From Gnetum montanum (Eukaryota; Streptophyta; Gnetopsida; Gnetales; Gnetaceae): a DNA stretch of 64,000 bases. A program made the translations under genes and the position numbers. Shown here piece by piece: positions 1 through 10,084 of the stretch. Location: NCBI GenBank assembly GCA_015680685.1, contig MNCI01027436.1:243128-307127 (forward strand), in the 5' to 3' direction. The notes beneath the pieces were generated by a model that worked only from the letters and a program-made list of their open reading frames with translations, had not been told where the DNA came from and made no database searches. Positions within the stretch are counted from its first letter, which is position 1; every line of letters begins with the position of its first letter.

Positions 1-1756
1 AAATGCAAAGTAGCTTCAAGATGCGATGGGACGGCGTTGATAGTGCTAACATGCTCATCTGAGAATTCGGGATCTATGATCATCTAGTCATCGATGGGTG
101 AGATCGTAAGTTGCGTTGCTATAGCTTGATCTTTCGTCGATGATTGGCTCACATAATGCAAATCAAATTTTGCTATTAATGCTTTCCATCAGGCTATGCT
201 ACTACTTTCATACAGGTTGTTTGTGATAGCCTGGAGTATATTTCTCTTGCAAATAATGTTAATTTTGCTATGAAACAAGTAGTGTTTCCACTTCTTCAAT
301 GCAAACACTAAGGAAAGGCAGTTTCTCTCCACCTCATTGTATTTCATCTCATACGCTATTAGTGCATGACTTAGGTAGTACACTAGTATCTTAGAACCGT
401 CATCCCATTTTTGATACAACAGTGCTACGATAGATGCGTCTGAGGTGGCAAGGTAGATGAAGAAAGGCTTATCCCTTTATGATGGGTAAACAGTTGGGAG
501 GTGCAAAAGGTCTTTCTTTAGATCATAAAAGGCTTGTTGGCATTGTGTTGTCCATTCAAAGTTAAGCCCTTTCTTCAGTAGATGTTGCATGGGATGTAAC
601 TTATCAGTCAACTTTGCTATAAACCTTCTGATGAACTTCACTCTACCTTGTAACCCACGCAATTCCTTAAGATTTGTAGGTGGCACTAGGTTAATGATGG
701 CCTTGACTTTGTCAAGGTCCACTCGTATTCTACCCTCTGATACTACAAACCCTAACATGCATCCAATTCTCACCCTGAAGACACACTTCTTTGGATTAAG
801 GTGTAAATCGTGCATCTGGTAGCCCTTGAGGACTACACTTAGATCATTGGGATGATCAATGACTTCTTTAGATTTCACCTCTATGTCATCCACATAATCA
901 TTCAGCATTTCTAAGATGTAGTCACTAAAGATGTAATTCATGGCTCACTCCCCCCTTGCTTTGGCATTCTTGAGCCCAAAGCGTATCATAGTGTAACAAA
1001 AGGTACCCTATGAGGTCATGAAGGTTGTTGTTAACTGATGCTCTGTGTTTATGCAAATCTGGTTGTAGCCGAAGAAACCATCCATAAAGGACAACAGAGC
1101 ATGACTAGTCATAGTGTCAATGAGTTGATCAATACTCAAAAGTGGAAAATCATCTTTGATCATTACCTTGTTCAAATCCCGAAAGTCTATATAAATTCGT
1201 ATTCCTCCCATTTTCTTAGAAACTACAATGATGTTAGACACCCATTTTGAGTAATCAACTGCTTGAATGAAACCAACCAGATATAGCTTGGTGATTTCAA
1301 CCTATACAGCCAATGTGATCTCTGGTTTAACCTTGCAAGCCTTTTTCTTAACTGCTTACATGCGCAGGTCTAAGACGATGTTGTGTTGTATCAGCCTTGG
1401 ATCTAAACTTGGCATGTCATTGTATGACCACGCAAAGACTTCAATGTTATCTTGTAGAATTTTGGCTACATCTTTATGTGTCTGCGAATCTAGGAGGGAG
1501 CTAAGTTTCAACATTTTTATCTCCCCCCTAGATGTGGTCACAAGCGTTTCGATGAGAGGGTCCTCAGTTACATCCTAGCCTCTAAATCTAGGGCTTGGAC
1601 CAGATGTTCAGGCCAGTCTGGGGATGCTTCTAAGGATGCTACGGTGCTAACTGTAGGTGATTCCTAGTCTATTAACTCTAGGTTCAATTGTCTTGTGAGT
1701 TCGCCATGTGGACCTGTTAAAGCTAAAGGTGAAGAGAGATCATGATGGATTTCCAT
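1..1756 (-). pseudogene. Tat pol: reverse transcriptase and RNase H (5' part of pol)
   Basis: RNA-dependent DNA polymerase and RNase H of the retrotransposon, in broken pieces of one reading direction. The presumed start is the ATG at 1756, giving MEIHHDLSSPLALTGPHGE, which matches the start of pol in element 2 (MDIDLSAPLALTSPYGE). Order: a pre-RT segment with VFAWSYNDMP (about 1500-1356), fingers with RIYIDFRDLNK and FMDGFFGYNQI (1241-1008), the catalytic YVDD box (near 890), connection with LRGLQGRVKFIRRFI, then RNase H with YYLSHALIAYE and ERNCLSLVFALKKW (419-189). Stops separate the blocks. The archaeal RNase H and integrase that follow in element 2 are outside the window. Confidence 0.9.
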
Positions 1757-1790
1757 TCTCACTCGACCTATCAAAATGAGATGAAAGTCT
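1757..1790 (-). promoter_or_regulatory. candidate splice acceptor before pol (sense strand of element 1)
   Basis: On the minus strand a pyrimidine-rich run ends in TTTTGATAG, with the exon starting at 1767, eleven bases before the pol ATG. Element 2 has the same arrangement (TTTTTTGTAG, exon start 54260, ATG 54248). Ogre elements are known to splice out an intron between PRO and RT, so I read this as the 3' end of that intron. No transcript evidence is available. Confidence 0.55.
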
Positions 1791-1891
1791 AGTCAAGAAG
1801 AACTTGTTTGTAGTAGCTATGCATAGTGAAAATTTGCAAAGTAGTAATGAAATGTGAGCAATAGAAATAAGTTGAAACTATGATAGAAAGC

Positions 1892-2215
1892 TTAAGATTT
1901 TCCATTTTAAAGTCGTGGCTGACTGCCTGGAAGTAAAAATGCAAAACTGCTAGTGTAAAAATGCAAAATCTACTAGTTTAACGTCTTTACGGACTGCCAA
2001 CAAGTTAGAGTATTAGTTTAAGATCATTGTGGACAGCCAGAATGTGAAATTTTGAAGGTGCTAGTTTAAGGTCTTTTCAGACCGCTAACGAGTAAAAGGT
2101 TGAAACTGCTAGTTAAAGGTCTTCACGGACCACTAACTAGATTGAAACTATGTGTTAGGATTGCTAGTTTAAGGTTTTTGTGGACCACTAATGAGATATT
2201 TTTATGAAGGCAAAT
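1892..2215 (+). repeat. hairpin minisatellite upstream of the cassette (copy 1)
   Basis: About seven imperfect units spaced irregularly, with core TAGTTTAAGGTC, a short loop, then GGACC and ACTAAC or GCTAAC. GGTC pairs with GACC and TAG with CTA, so each unit can fold into a small stem-loop. Units differ mainly in the loop (TTTACG, TTTTCA, TTCACG, TTTGTG). Related arrays lie at 11271-11553, 28930-29640, 50865-51215 and 54365-54605. Confidence 0.75.
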
Positions 2216-2368
2216 AGCTAGTTTGAAGCGTGTCAAGGCTTTTCATCCAGGCCCACCTACCTTAATGTGAATAGTGCTACTAGGTCGAGGCGGGCATGCT
2301 ACACTGTACAAAAACCCCCGCATTAAATGGAGAGAGAGAATGACAAGTCTCCTTTTTGCCATTGCAGC

Positions 2369-2377
2369 TATAAATAG
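2369..2377 (+). promoter_or_regulatory. TATA box of antisense cassette, copy 1
   Basis: TATAAATAG lies 134 to 142 bases before the inferred start codon at 2511, in the orientation of the cassette and opposite to the host element. Copy 2 has TATAAATT at 54712-54719, 120 to 127 bases before its ATG. Confidence 0.55.
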
Positions 2378-2510
2378 GGATTAACCCCTGATAAACTTAT
2401 CATTTCCGTCGTAACAGCGTAGAGCCCACACTTAGAGCGTAGAGCGATTCTGCTAATAAAGAGCAAGGCGATTCAACATAGCAATGAAGAAAGAGTCGGC
2501 AAGAGAGATG

Positions 2511-2629
2511 ATGGCTCCCAAGAAAGAATGCAAACACCTGGCACTTGCCAAGGTCTACGAAGTGAAAGAAACCATAGGGCATGTGTCGCAGGCATGTGTC
2601 GTGGTGCGAGAGGAGACATCGTTGACCCA
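2511..2629 (+). pseudogene. cassette copy 1, exon 1
   Basis: Starts ATGGCTCCCAAG (MAPK), aligned with MAPKVKGKNAKLARI in copy 2, and ends in phase 2 at CCCA before GTAGGT. The length of 119 nt equals exon 1 of copy 2. An in-frame upstream ATG at 2484 could give a longer start, but copy 2 does not support it. Hydrophilic, with no signal peptide. Confidence 0.6.
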
Positions 2630-3236
2630 GTAGGTTGTTATGCTTCCTCTATTCTCTTATGCCTCTATTATTATTTTTTCTTTCCTTGTTTCTTTTTTTG
2701 TTTTTGCAATTTTTTTTTTTTGCAATCTCTATCTTCTATCATCATGTTATCATTATTTTTTCCCTTACGCTATCGTTGTTGCCGTTTCGGCCGTGACGGA
2801 TGTACGGATGCTATGCTAAGGTTGCATGCAATGTCACCTAGACCGCCATCACTACAGCTACCATTGCCATAGAGGTTTGGATGATTTGAGCCACTTGGCA
2901 TGCAAATAGCATAGTGTACGACCCTCAGGAGGGTTTGCCCATGCGTGATGTGACAGCGTGACACGTGTTCTATCATGGCTTAATGTTAATCACTTTGTCA
3001 AGCAAATTTGTTGAATGGATATAGCATATTAAATTCTTATTTTTTAAAAGATTTGTCTTTAGTTTTGTTGTTGCTACGCTAAGCCAACTTTGCTACACTA
3101 TTTCCTTCGTATTTTTTGCTACGTTATATGCCTGAAGAGAATCATGCTACGCTATCTGCTAAAATGCTAGTCTTGCTACGCTATATTTGAACTCCATTCA
3201 AACATGCCATTATCATTTGCTATTGTGTTGTGCAAG

Positions 3237-4040
3237 GTAGCACTAAGGCCAATTTTGATTATCCTAGAAATCATAGGGGTCCTGTGCTGCATAAGCAAAC
3301 CAGTGGCCAATGTTCCTCCACCCCATGCACGTGTGGGGCAGCAAGCAGTTTGGTTCTAGGAAGGAGTGTAGGACTTCCTACAATTTCTCCTCCAATGCTT
3401 CAGTGTGATCATTTGGTCACACTTGGTGGAGGAGGTAGCGACCATCATAACAGAAACCCTGCTACTTGGGGCAAATGGAGTTATTCTAAGAATTTTAATG
3501 GATGGAGCAATTAGTAGTGGGCAGGGAGAAGGATCCAATCAACACCCAAAAAATTTGAGGCATTTGGCTTGGATCTGGGAGATGCTTGAGTATAATTGCT
3601 ACTATCCCTACAACACTTTGTTTATTGCATGTCACATGGGAACGTGCTTTCAGAAACCACCAGGAACCATTTACTATGCCAGCGGGTGAGTTTTGTAGAC
3701 ATGTTTCACTATGCTATGCTAGGCAAATGTTAACTATGTGTTTTTGTTACTAGGTTTTTCATCAATGAGAATGAGCTTCACAACAATACGAATGTGTTGA
3801 CCTTAGCACAGATGGAACTGCGGGAGTTTTCTTCCACTGAGAATATGCACATGGGTGTGATAGGCCAATGTGAGGGTGAGTACAAAACCTACCCAACTTG
3901 GTATTCCAGGTTCTATGATAGATGCAAGGAGTCTAGTTGGTTGGATGGGGGATGGGCACCCTTTAAACTGATCTTGGTTGAAGATGTCTTGGTTGATCTT
4001 CTGCCATTCCCATCATCATTTAGACTTGATAAGGTAAATA
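3237..4040 (+). pseudogene. cassette copy 1, exons 2-3: FCP1/NIF-like HAD domain
   Basis: Exon 2 (3237-3685) encodes, in the frame shared with copy 2, PILIILEIIGVLCC near its start, WF*EGV*DFLQFLL, SVIIWSHL, KNLRHLAWIWE and NTLFIACHMGTCFQKPPG. Exon 3 continues with GFFINEN and TYPTWYSRFYDRCKES. This follows the order of plant NLI-interacting-factor (FCP1/SCP) HAD phosphatases: LLVLDLNGVL motif I, VxIWSS motif II, then NTLLIDD and NPPNT motif III. The motif I aspartates and the DD of motif III are absent, so the family's phosphatase activity is not expected. Splice borders: GG|GTGAGT (intron at 3686) and TTACTAG|G (3754). The exon 3 donor may be 4034 (GTAAAT) or 4041 (GTAAGT). The domain call is by eye. 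Confidence 0.55.
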
Positions 4041-4147
4041 GTAAGTTACTGCATGTTTGAATATTATTCTTGGTTTTTCTACTATTTATGCTTTGTTTAA
4101 CTTGTGTTTTTTTTCGCTTTTTTGTGTTTTTGTGCAAACTGCTATAG

Positions 4148-5176
4148 CGACAAAGAAGTCTAAGGAAGTGATGGTGATCACCTCTACTAATCAGGAGGCC
4201 AACATCTACTTTAAATGTGGAGGGGTAGATGAGAGCCAACACTAGTTATGAAACACAACCTTGGAATCCCTGATCAAGAACCTCCAAGATGCTGGGCTCA
4301 TGGATTTTTTCCTAGCCATGAACCCTAGCGTCCCTGCCACTAAGATGCTCACCCTAACCAAATCCTTTTCCAAAAAGGTAGAACACTTCCGCACAAGTGT
4401 ACATGGCATGCAGGTGGTCCTTGAGATCAACGATCAGCTATTCGCGAACCTTTTTGGTGTTCCAACTAATGATCTTCCCGTAGGGTCAAAGACCAAGAAA
4501 GAGTCAAACCATTAGAAGGACATTGAGAAGTGGCTAGGGATTGCAAAAGGGTGAAAGGGAATCCTCATGGAGAAGGTCAAGGTGAGAGTTGCCAAAGATG
4601 TTTACCATGTCTTCTGTGCCCATGCATTTCCTAAGCTACTTTCCCAAGGGAAGATTATTGGGATTGAGCAAGCTTGGGTGATGCTGGAGGTCATGGAAGA
4701 GGGGGCCTACTATAACTGGGCTAGGAATCTTTGCAAAGGCTTGTGAGATGAAATGGTTGCACTTCACAAGAAGCATCAGTCCCATTTCAATGTGCATGAT
4801 GCCTTTTACATAGCTTGCTTGTGGTGTTTCGTGGAGTTCTTGGTAGTCTGTGAGAATGGAATTTGGTTTATGCGAGCTTGTAACCATATTTTCAGACCTT
4901 GGATCTACCAAATCCCCTGGACCACCTGAGCCCAAGACCCCCCAGAAGCTATTGGGGATTTTTTTTCTATGATGACTAAGGATCAGGTGGCCCACAACAT
5001 CTATGGCCAGGATAGCGTGGGAGAGGCGCCCCCTACTGATATAGGTAGCATATCATAGGGGAAGCATCTCATCACCGAGATGGTGGCCACTATGTTACGA
5101 CAAAAGAGGCCTCATCTAGATGAGGAGCCTCCTGGTACAGTTGAGGAAGGGGGGCCATCACTTCGATTTAAACTAT
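4148..5176 (+). pseudogene. cassette copy 1, exon 4: conserved domain of unknown role
   Basis: Long frame aligned with copy 2 over its length: LIKNLQDAGLMDFFLAMNP, LFANLFGVPTNDLP, DIEKWLGI, LLSQGKIIGIEQAWVMLEV, MEEGAYYNWARNL, SHFNVHDAFYIACLW and FRPWIYQIPW. The LFGVP region and layout recall the 'putative plant transposon protein' domain found in accessory ORFs of plant gypsy elements, but the resemblance is weak. Stops include TAG at 4513 (shared with copy 2 at 56788), TGA after AKG, TGA where copy 2 has Arg (GL*DEM against GLRVEM), and TAG where copy 2 has SRGK. The 3' donor (GTAGGA at 5177) is weak. Confidence 0.55.
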
Positions 5177-5334
5177 GTAGGACATAGCCTTCCATCAGTA
5201 AATGCTCTTCTCTATGTTTGTCTCTTCGTCTTTTGATTAAATGCTTACTACATTGTGCTACACTAGGTAGCATAGCATCTACTTTAGCTAACGTGGTTTA
5301 AGCTATAATGCAAATATGTTTTCTGCTATCAAAG

Positions 5335-6027
5335 GAAGAAGAAGATGATGATGATGATGATGATGAGGTATTGGCCCCTAAGATGGGGGTGACAAATGAA
5401 AATGCAGGGGGCCCAATCGTAGAGGAAAGGGCATAGTCAAGAGGGAAGGAGCTCCTACCATCAAGGAAAAGGCTCCTGTCAACAAAGAAAACCCTCCTAC
5501 TAAAGAGGAGGACATTTTTGGAGATGAAGAGGAGCCTCTTGTAGATAAGAGGGATGCTAGTGCCTCAAAAGGAAAGGCCCCAACAAATAAAGAAGAAGCC
5601 TACATCAACCGAGAAGGGACTTCTGCTAGAGACCCTCTGCTGAATGCAATTCAGCATTGGGGGAGCGGACGAATGCTAAGGGTGCTACCATGGTTTTGAG
5701 TTAAAAGGGAGGGGAACTACAATTAGATGCTAGTGAGTTTGACAATATATTTGACACTATGTCCATGGGTGATCCCCCCATTATCACCCCCAAGGGTATA
5801 CTGGGTAGGAGCCCTTACACTGTCGTTTGTGTTACTCATAGCCTTATTATAATTCATCTTGGTCATTACTGACACATTTCATTGCATTACACACACCATT
5901 TTCAATGCTGCATGACCTCCCCTGATTCACCTAGAACCATGGGCCAAGACCCTCAACAAGCTTACGTTTATGCATGGGGTCATCGACAACATGATCGGCT
6001 ACCTTAGACAAGTTGATCCTAAAGTGG
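5335..6027 (+). pseudogene. cassette copy 1, exons 5-6: acidic linker and short conserved exon
   Basis: Exon 5 (5335-5804) begins after TATCAAAG with a GAA/GAT run encoding EEEDDDDDDDE. After a frameshift it continues as a Lys/Glu/Pro-rich stretch (KEKAPVNKENPP, EEDIFGDEEEPL). It is much longer than exon 5 of copy 2 (183 nt), so this linker has expanded or shrunk. Exon 6, roughly 5907-6027, encodes NKLTFMHGVIDNMIGYLRQ and ends AAAGTGG before GTAAGT. Copy 2 has NKFTFMEGIVQDMIGRLEQ and a border at the same codon (phase 1). The 5' border of exon 6 is uncertain. Confidence 0.5.
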
Positions 6028-6276
6028 GTAAGTAAACAACTATGCTAGGATCTTTGAGGTTGCTACACTAGTATTGGCACATTTTGGCCATTTCATGGAA
6101 TAGAGATATGAGATGATTGAAACCTTCAAAATATTTCAATAGAACTATTGAAATGGCAAGATGTAGGTTGAAAAGGTATTGATTCCTGTCACTTGCTAAA
6201 AAAGATTGGATGAGATGGGCTGCATTTATTCTCCCTAATTTTAATTCTTTAGATTATCAATTGGATTGATACTTAG

Positions 6277-6630
6277 CATGGGAAACAAGCATATGATTTT
6301 GCTTCTCAAAATTCACTAGGTTGGAAATTTTACATGGCTCAAGTTTGTAGAATTCTTTGATCATTACGTATCCCTACTGAAGATGTTCATTTTCCTCCAA
6401 CCCATCTCTTTTGTGGTATTCCAGAGATCTGTCTAGCTCTCATTTGGAACATGCTGTGAGGTGGATTAGGTGTACTAGAGTATTATCCTCAAAGCAACAT
6501 CATTGGTTGTCTACATCATCAACTAAAGCATTCCTTGCATGGAGCCCTTAAGGAGGAAAGGCATGCATATCAGGGAGACCATAATATTATTGGTGGAAAT
6601 AATGATGCACATATGAAAGACAGTGAATAG
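6277..6630 (+). pseudogene. unidentified gene-like fragment inside intron 6
   Basis: A 118-codon frame with two TGA codons (probably CGA to TGA) reads GKQAYDFASQNSLGWKFYM, SLRIPTEDVHFPPTHLFCG, EICLALIWNMLxGGLGVLE and QLKHSLHGALKEERH. Its balanced composition and clean frame suggest a former protein-coding exon, not retroelement noise. I do not recognise the family. It lies 950 bp upstream of the aspartic protease fragment on the same strand, which suggests gene fragments captured by a transposon, or relics of an older host locus. Confidence 0.35.
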
Positions 6631-7580
6631 AAGGTTATAAGAGGTGACTGAATTGACAAGCAAGGAATCTTTATTGTTAGAAATACTTTTTGGAATTGAT
6701 CATTTGGATAAAGACTGATAAAAGAAAAATATCCTTATCGTTGATGTTTGAAAAGATTCATTGCAAGGAATATGAAACTTAAAAATCATTTGGAGATGGT
6801 TTTGAAATAGCATGTCAAAATGTTTAGAGTTGTGAAAATTTGTGGAGCAATGAAACCGCATATACTTTCCCTGCTCAAAGCTAACATTCCCAGTGGAGAA
6901 TGCGCACATTAAAGAAACTAACAGCTGCAAAATTGTAGAGGGCGTGGAGGTTTCTAGGTTTGGATTTCTACAGGGCAAAGTAGGGCTCGATTGTCGATCT
7001 GGCTTTGGTTAGACTCATGGACCCTATTTTCAATGTTGTATGCATATGCAGGTAAATCTGGTACTACTACCAGCACCATCATTTGATCTGCGAGCTGCGT
7101 GGTTGCAACACAGACCTGCGTTGCCCTTTCTGCAATGACAAATACGTGGAGAAACACTTGGTGCCTGTTGTTATTGTTGTGCACCAGTGGTAAAAAATTG
7201 AAGGAGAAGCATGTGACTGAGGAACCTATGGCACTGCTCCATTTCTAAGAACTAATTTGAATTGGATAATCATGGGCACTGTTGCGGCCAAAAAAATAGA
7301 AAGCAGCGTCGGCCGCGTCGTCAGTATGGATGTGTGGCAGGGACTCAACAGCCAAATCACGGTTGCTTCCACTCTACGAATGGCTGTCATTGAAGGTGTG
7401 CAAAAGTCATTAATAGCAGCAGTGATTTGGAAGACGATTCAGAAAGAAAAATGCAAGAAGCCCTAAGTGAATTTGGGGCAAAAATTTTAGGTGGCTAAAT
7501 ATGTTTACCAATATGATCAACTTAACCAGAAACTCCCAAAATAAAATTCCTTGGCCTTCTATATTGGCAATCTCAGTGTC

Positions 7581-7818
7581 CATATTTCACAGCTTGGATT
7601 TTTATATTACACCTTTGTTATGTTTGATTCTCCGAATTCCACGTTGCTTGTGGCTTTGGATACTGGCAAATATTTGTTCTAGGTGCCCTGTGACTGCAAA
7701 TACTATTCTTCCAATTTATCACTCAACTCTGGAAAATAGCATGATTTACAAACATACCAGTCCATCAGTTAAGGGAGTAATCCATAGGTTTGCACTACTG
7801 GTGATACAACCACTTCCA
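7581..7818 (+). pseudogene. plant aspartyl protease (pepsin family A1) exon fragment
   Basis: One frame reads QLGFLYYTFVMFDSPNSTLL, then VALDTGKYLF, a stop, and VPCDCKYYSSN. Plant A1 aspartic proteases have a closely similar segment around the first catalytic Asp: LGFLHYT...VALDTGSDLFWVPCDC. The catalytic DTG triplet survives, GS has become GK, and Trp has become TAG. Further on, TYQSIS and VCTTGDT fit the next part of the domain in broken form. The second catalytic site is not visible. A host gene fragment carried into intron 6 is the likeliest origin. Confidence 0.6.
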
Positions 7819-8259
7819 TGGGCCTCATTGGTGACTACTCCCTCCTAGAATGCTACTGGTATGTCAAAATGGGTAAATCCGGATTCATGGGATTGTTGGA
7901 CTATTATCTATGGAGGTGCACCCATGCATCTATCTTGATTTTTGTGTACAATATCCATTCAGTTACAAAATTACGTATTATCAATATGTACATACTTGTG
8001 ACTGAAACATGTTAATATTGGGATGCACAAGGTATGGGAAAAATGTCCCATAAATCTGGTTTGAGGTTATCTCGCGTAATAACTAACACAAAGTGACTAT
8101 CAACAAGTCTTCACCTCATCCGAGATTGATAGGGTTTTTGGATTCGCTATGTGTATTTTGTATGTGAGTACCTGGTGGAATCATCTATGAAAACCAGTGA
8201 GATGTAACTAGCATTACGACAATACTTCATCAGACAGTTGATCAGAAATGAAATTTGCA

Positions 8260-10030
8260 ATTCAGTCACGTGGCCTCAATATTTTCTTTATTTAAAAAAA
8301 AGTCATTTAGCCTTAACATTTATTTTAATTAACTTTGGGTTTTGACTGTTACTATGCTATACATTTGATAGCGCTTGGTTGTGTACCAAGTGAGTATTAA
8401 TATTGATTTAAGAATTTGCATATGCTAAGAAGTTATATTGGATAAGTTATCCAATAGGACACTTGGCCACCATAGCTTTTATTTCTATAGTGGTAACTTT
8501 TTGTGGAAGTTATAACTTCTTAGCCTTAATCCCATGATGTTTGTAACCACTACAAAGACCACTTGTCAACTACAACTTGTTTATCTCCATGGTGACCACT
8601 TAGCAACTGAAGGACCACTTGTCAACTAAATGGGCCACTTGTCAACTATAGCTTTTTTGTCTCCATGGTGACCACTTGGCAACTGAATAGGCCACTTGGC
8701 AACTACATGGGACACTTGTCAACTGTAGCTTTTTTATATCTATGGTGGTTATAACCACCCAAAATAGTTGTAACTTACCTAACTACCTTTGAACCCTATA
8801 AAAAGGCTTCAGGGGTCAAGGAGGGATCATCACACACTTGAGCTCTCACTTGGAGACTCAACATCACACACTTGGGGTCTTGGAAGATTTGTAAAGAAGA
8901 TTGCTTGTAAGATGACTTGCTAAAGAAAAGATTTCAGCCTCTTTGTCATAGTCCTATGAGTTATGTTTTATTTTTATTTTGTTTAAATTATTTAACTAGT
9001 GGTTTAGATAGTATCATTCTTGGCAAGTAATTTTGGGATTTTTAGATTGCTCTTACTGTTCTTGTTGCATAATTGAAAATTTCTATTAAAATTTTGCCAT
9101 AGAAGCACTTGTGTTTTGAAAGCCTTAAGAGCATTTTAGTAGTGAATTTGATTATTGTGCAATGTATAAGAACTTCTATTGAGATCGTTGTAAGAGAGCC
9201 TCTACTTGTAGTCATGCCATTGAATGATTCAATAGTCAAGAGGGTTTAGAAAATCTTTGGTATTTTGATGGGACCAGAATAGCTTCTTTTTATCTTTAAA
9301 GTGAATCTCTATGTTATTTCAATCAGAAATTGTCAAGTCTTTTGAAGGTTCTATTGAATGCAATTGTTGACATCCACTATCTACCCAAAATGGAGTCTCG
9401 TACATGATAGTTTACGCAGCAATTTTTGGTAGCATAGTAGGATTGTCTTGAAGAAATTGCTTATTTGAGCCTTGGAAGTTTGAACAATTCGTAGATATTG
9501 AATTTGGGATAGCTTTCTTATGAAGTGTTTACTCATATCATTTTACCTTGTTTAAATATTTGAGTTCTTAACACAAATCTTCTTTCTTTCCTTTCTATTT
9601 CCATTGAATCTTGCTCTATTTCTAGTTTTCTTGTGGAACTATCTCTTTCTCTGGGGAAAATTAGAAGTAGATTCGCAGAGTTGTGCTCAAATGTTTTTGC
9701 AAAATTTTATTTGTTACAAGTAGGTATTATAAGGACCGTATAGACTAGGCAATTGAACAAAATAGGAACTCTCAACAACTCATAGTACTTGGCAAAGTTG
9801 GCTGAATCTCTTTAAGATAAGTCATTTCTAGTTTACACACAACACAATCGTTTCATATTTCACAACCACACATCGCAACAACACACACACACATACTCAC
9901 ATTAACTACTAAGTCTATTTGGAGGTATTTGGGCCTTGGTGTTGCCAGAGACCAGCAAGCACCTAAATCCTGTTCGAGGACACTCGTTGGCAGTCGCGTC
10001 CTAAACGATCACCAACAGCTAGACTTCTTG
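8260..10030 (+). repeat. LTR-like segment with tandem repeats and TATA box
   Basis: Contains a tandem array (8455-8760), TATAAAAAGG at 8797-8806, an A/C-rich stretch with CA repeats near 9880, and then a PBS-like line, CTTGGTGTTGCCAGAGACC, near 9935 that resembles a decayed TTGGCGCCGTTGCCGGGG leader of gypsy elements. I read it as the 5' LTR or solo LTR plus leader of another plus-strand gypsy element. Exact ends were not found, and no coding region follows before exon 7. Confidence 0.4.
8455..8760 (+). repeat. tandem repeat of CCACTTGTCAACTA-type units
   Basis: Units built from ccacttg(t/g)caact, atagctttttt and tctccatggtgacc recur at least three times, with a longer composite period near 57 to 85 bases. 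It sits just upstream of a TATA box, as U3 repeats often do. Confidence 0.6.
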
Positions 10031-10084
10031 AGTTGCTAACTTTGCTACGCTAATGTGACTAATGCACTCTTTGTGTGGTTACAG

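Larger units (their letters stand above)
6028..10084 (+). other. intron 6 of cassette copy 1, expanded by an insertion of about 4 kb
   Basis: The intron runs from GTAAGT at 6028 to ACAG at 10084, both conserved in phase with copy 2, where the same intron is only 84 nt (58029-58112). About 4 kb was therefore gained here, or lost in copy 2. The insert holds an unidentified gene-like fragment, an aspartic protease exon fragment, a tandem repeat and an LTR-like segment with TATA box. I could not define its terminal repeats. Confidence 0.7.

Noticed and set aside
3230-3514. Plus-strand ORF over cassette exon 2 (QGSTKANFDYP...)
   Set aside because: The frame conserved with copy 2 is a different one; this is a shadow.
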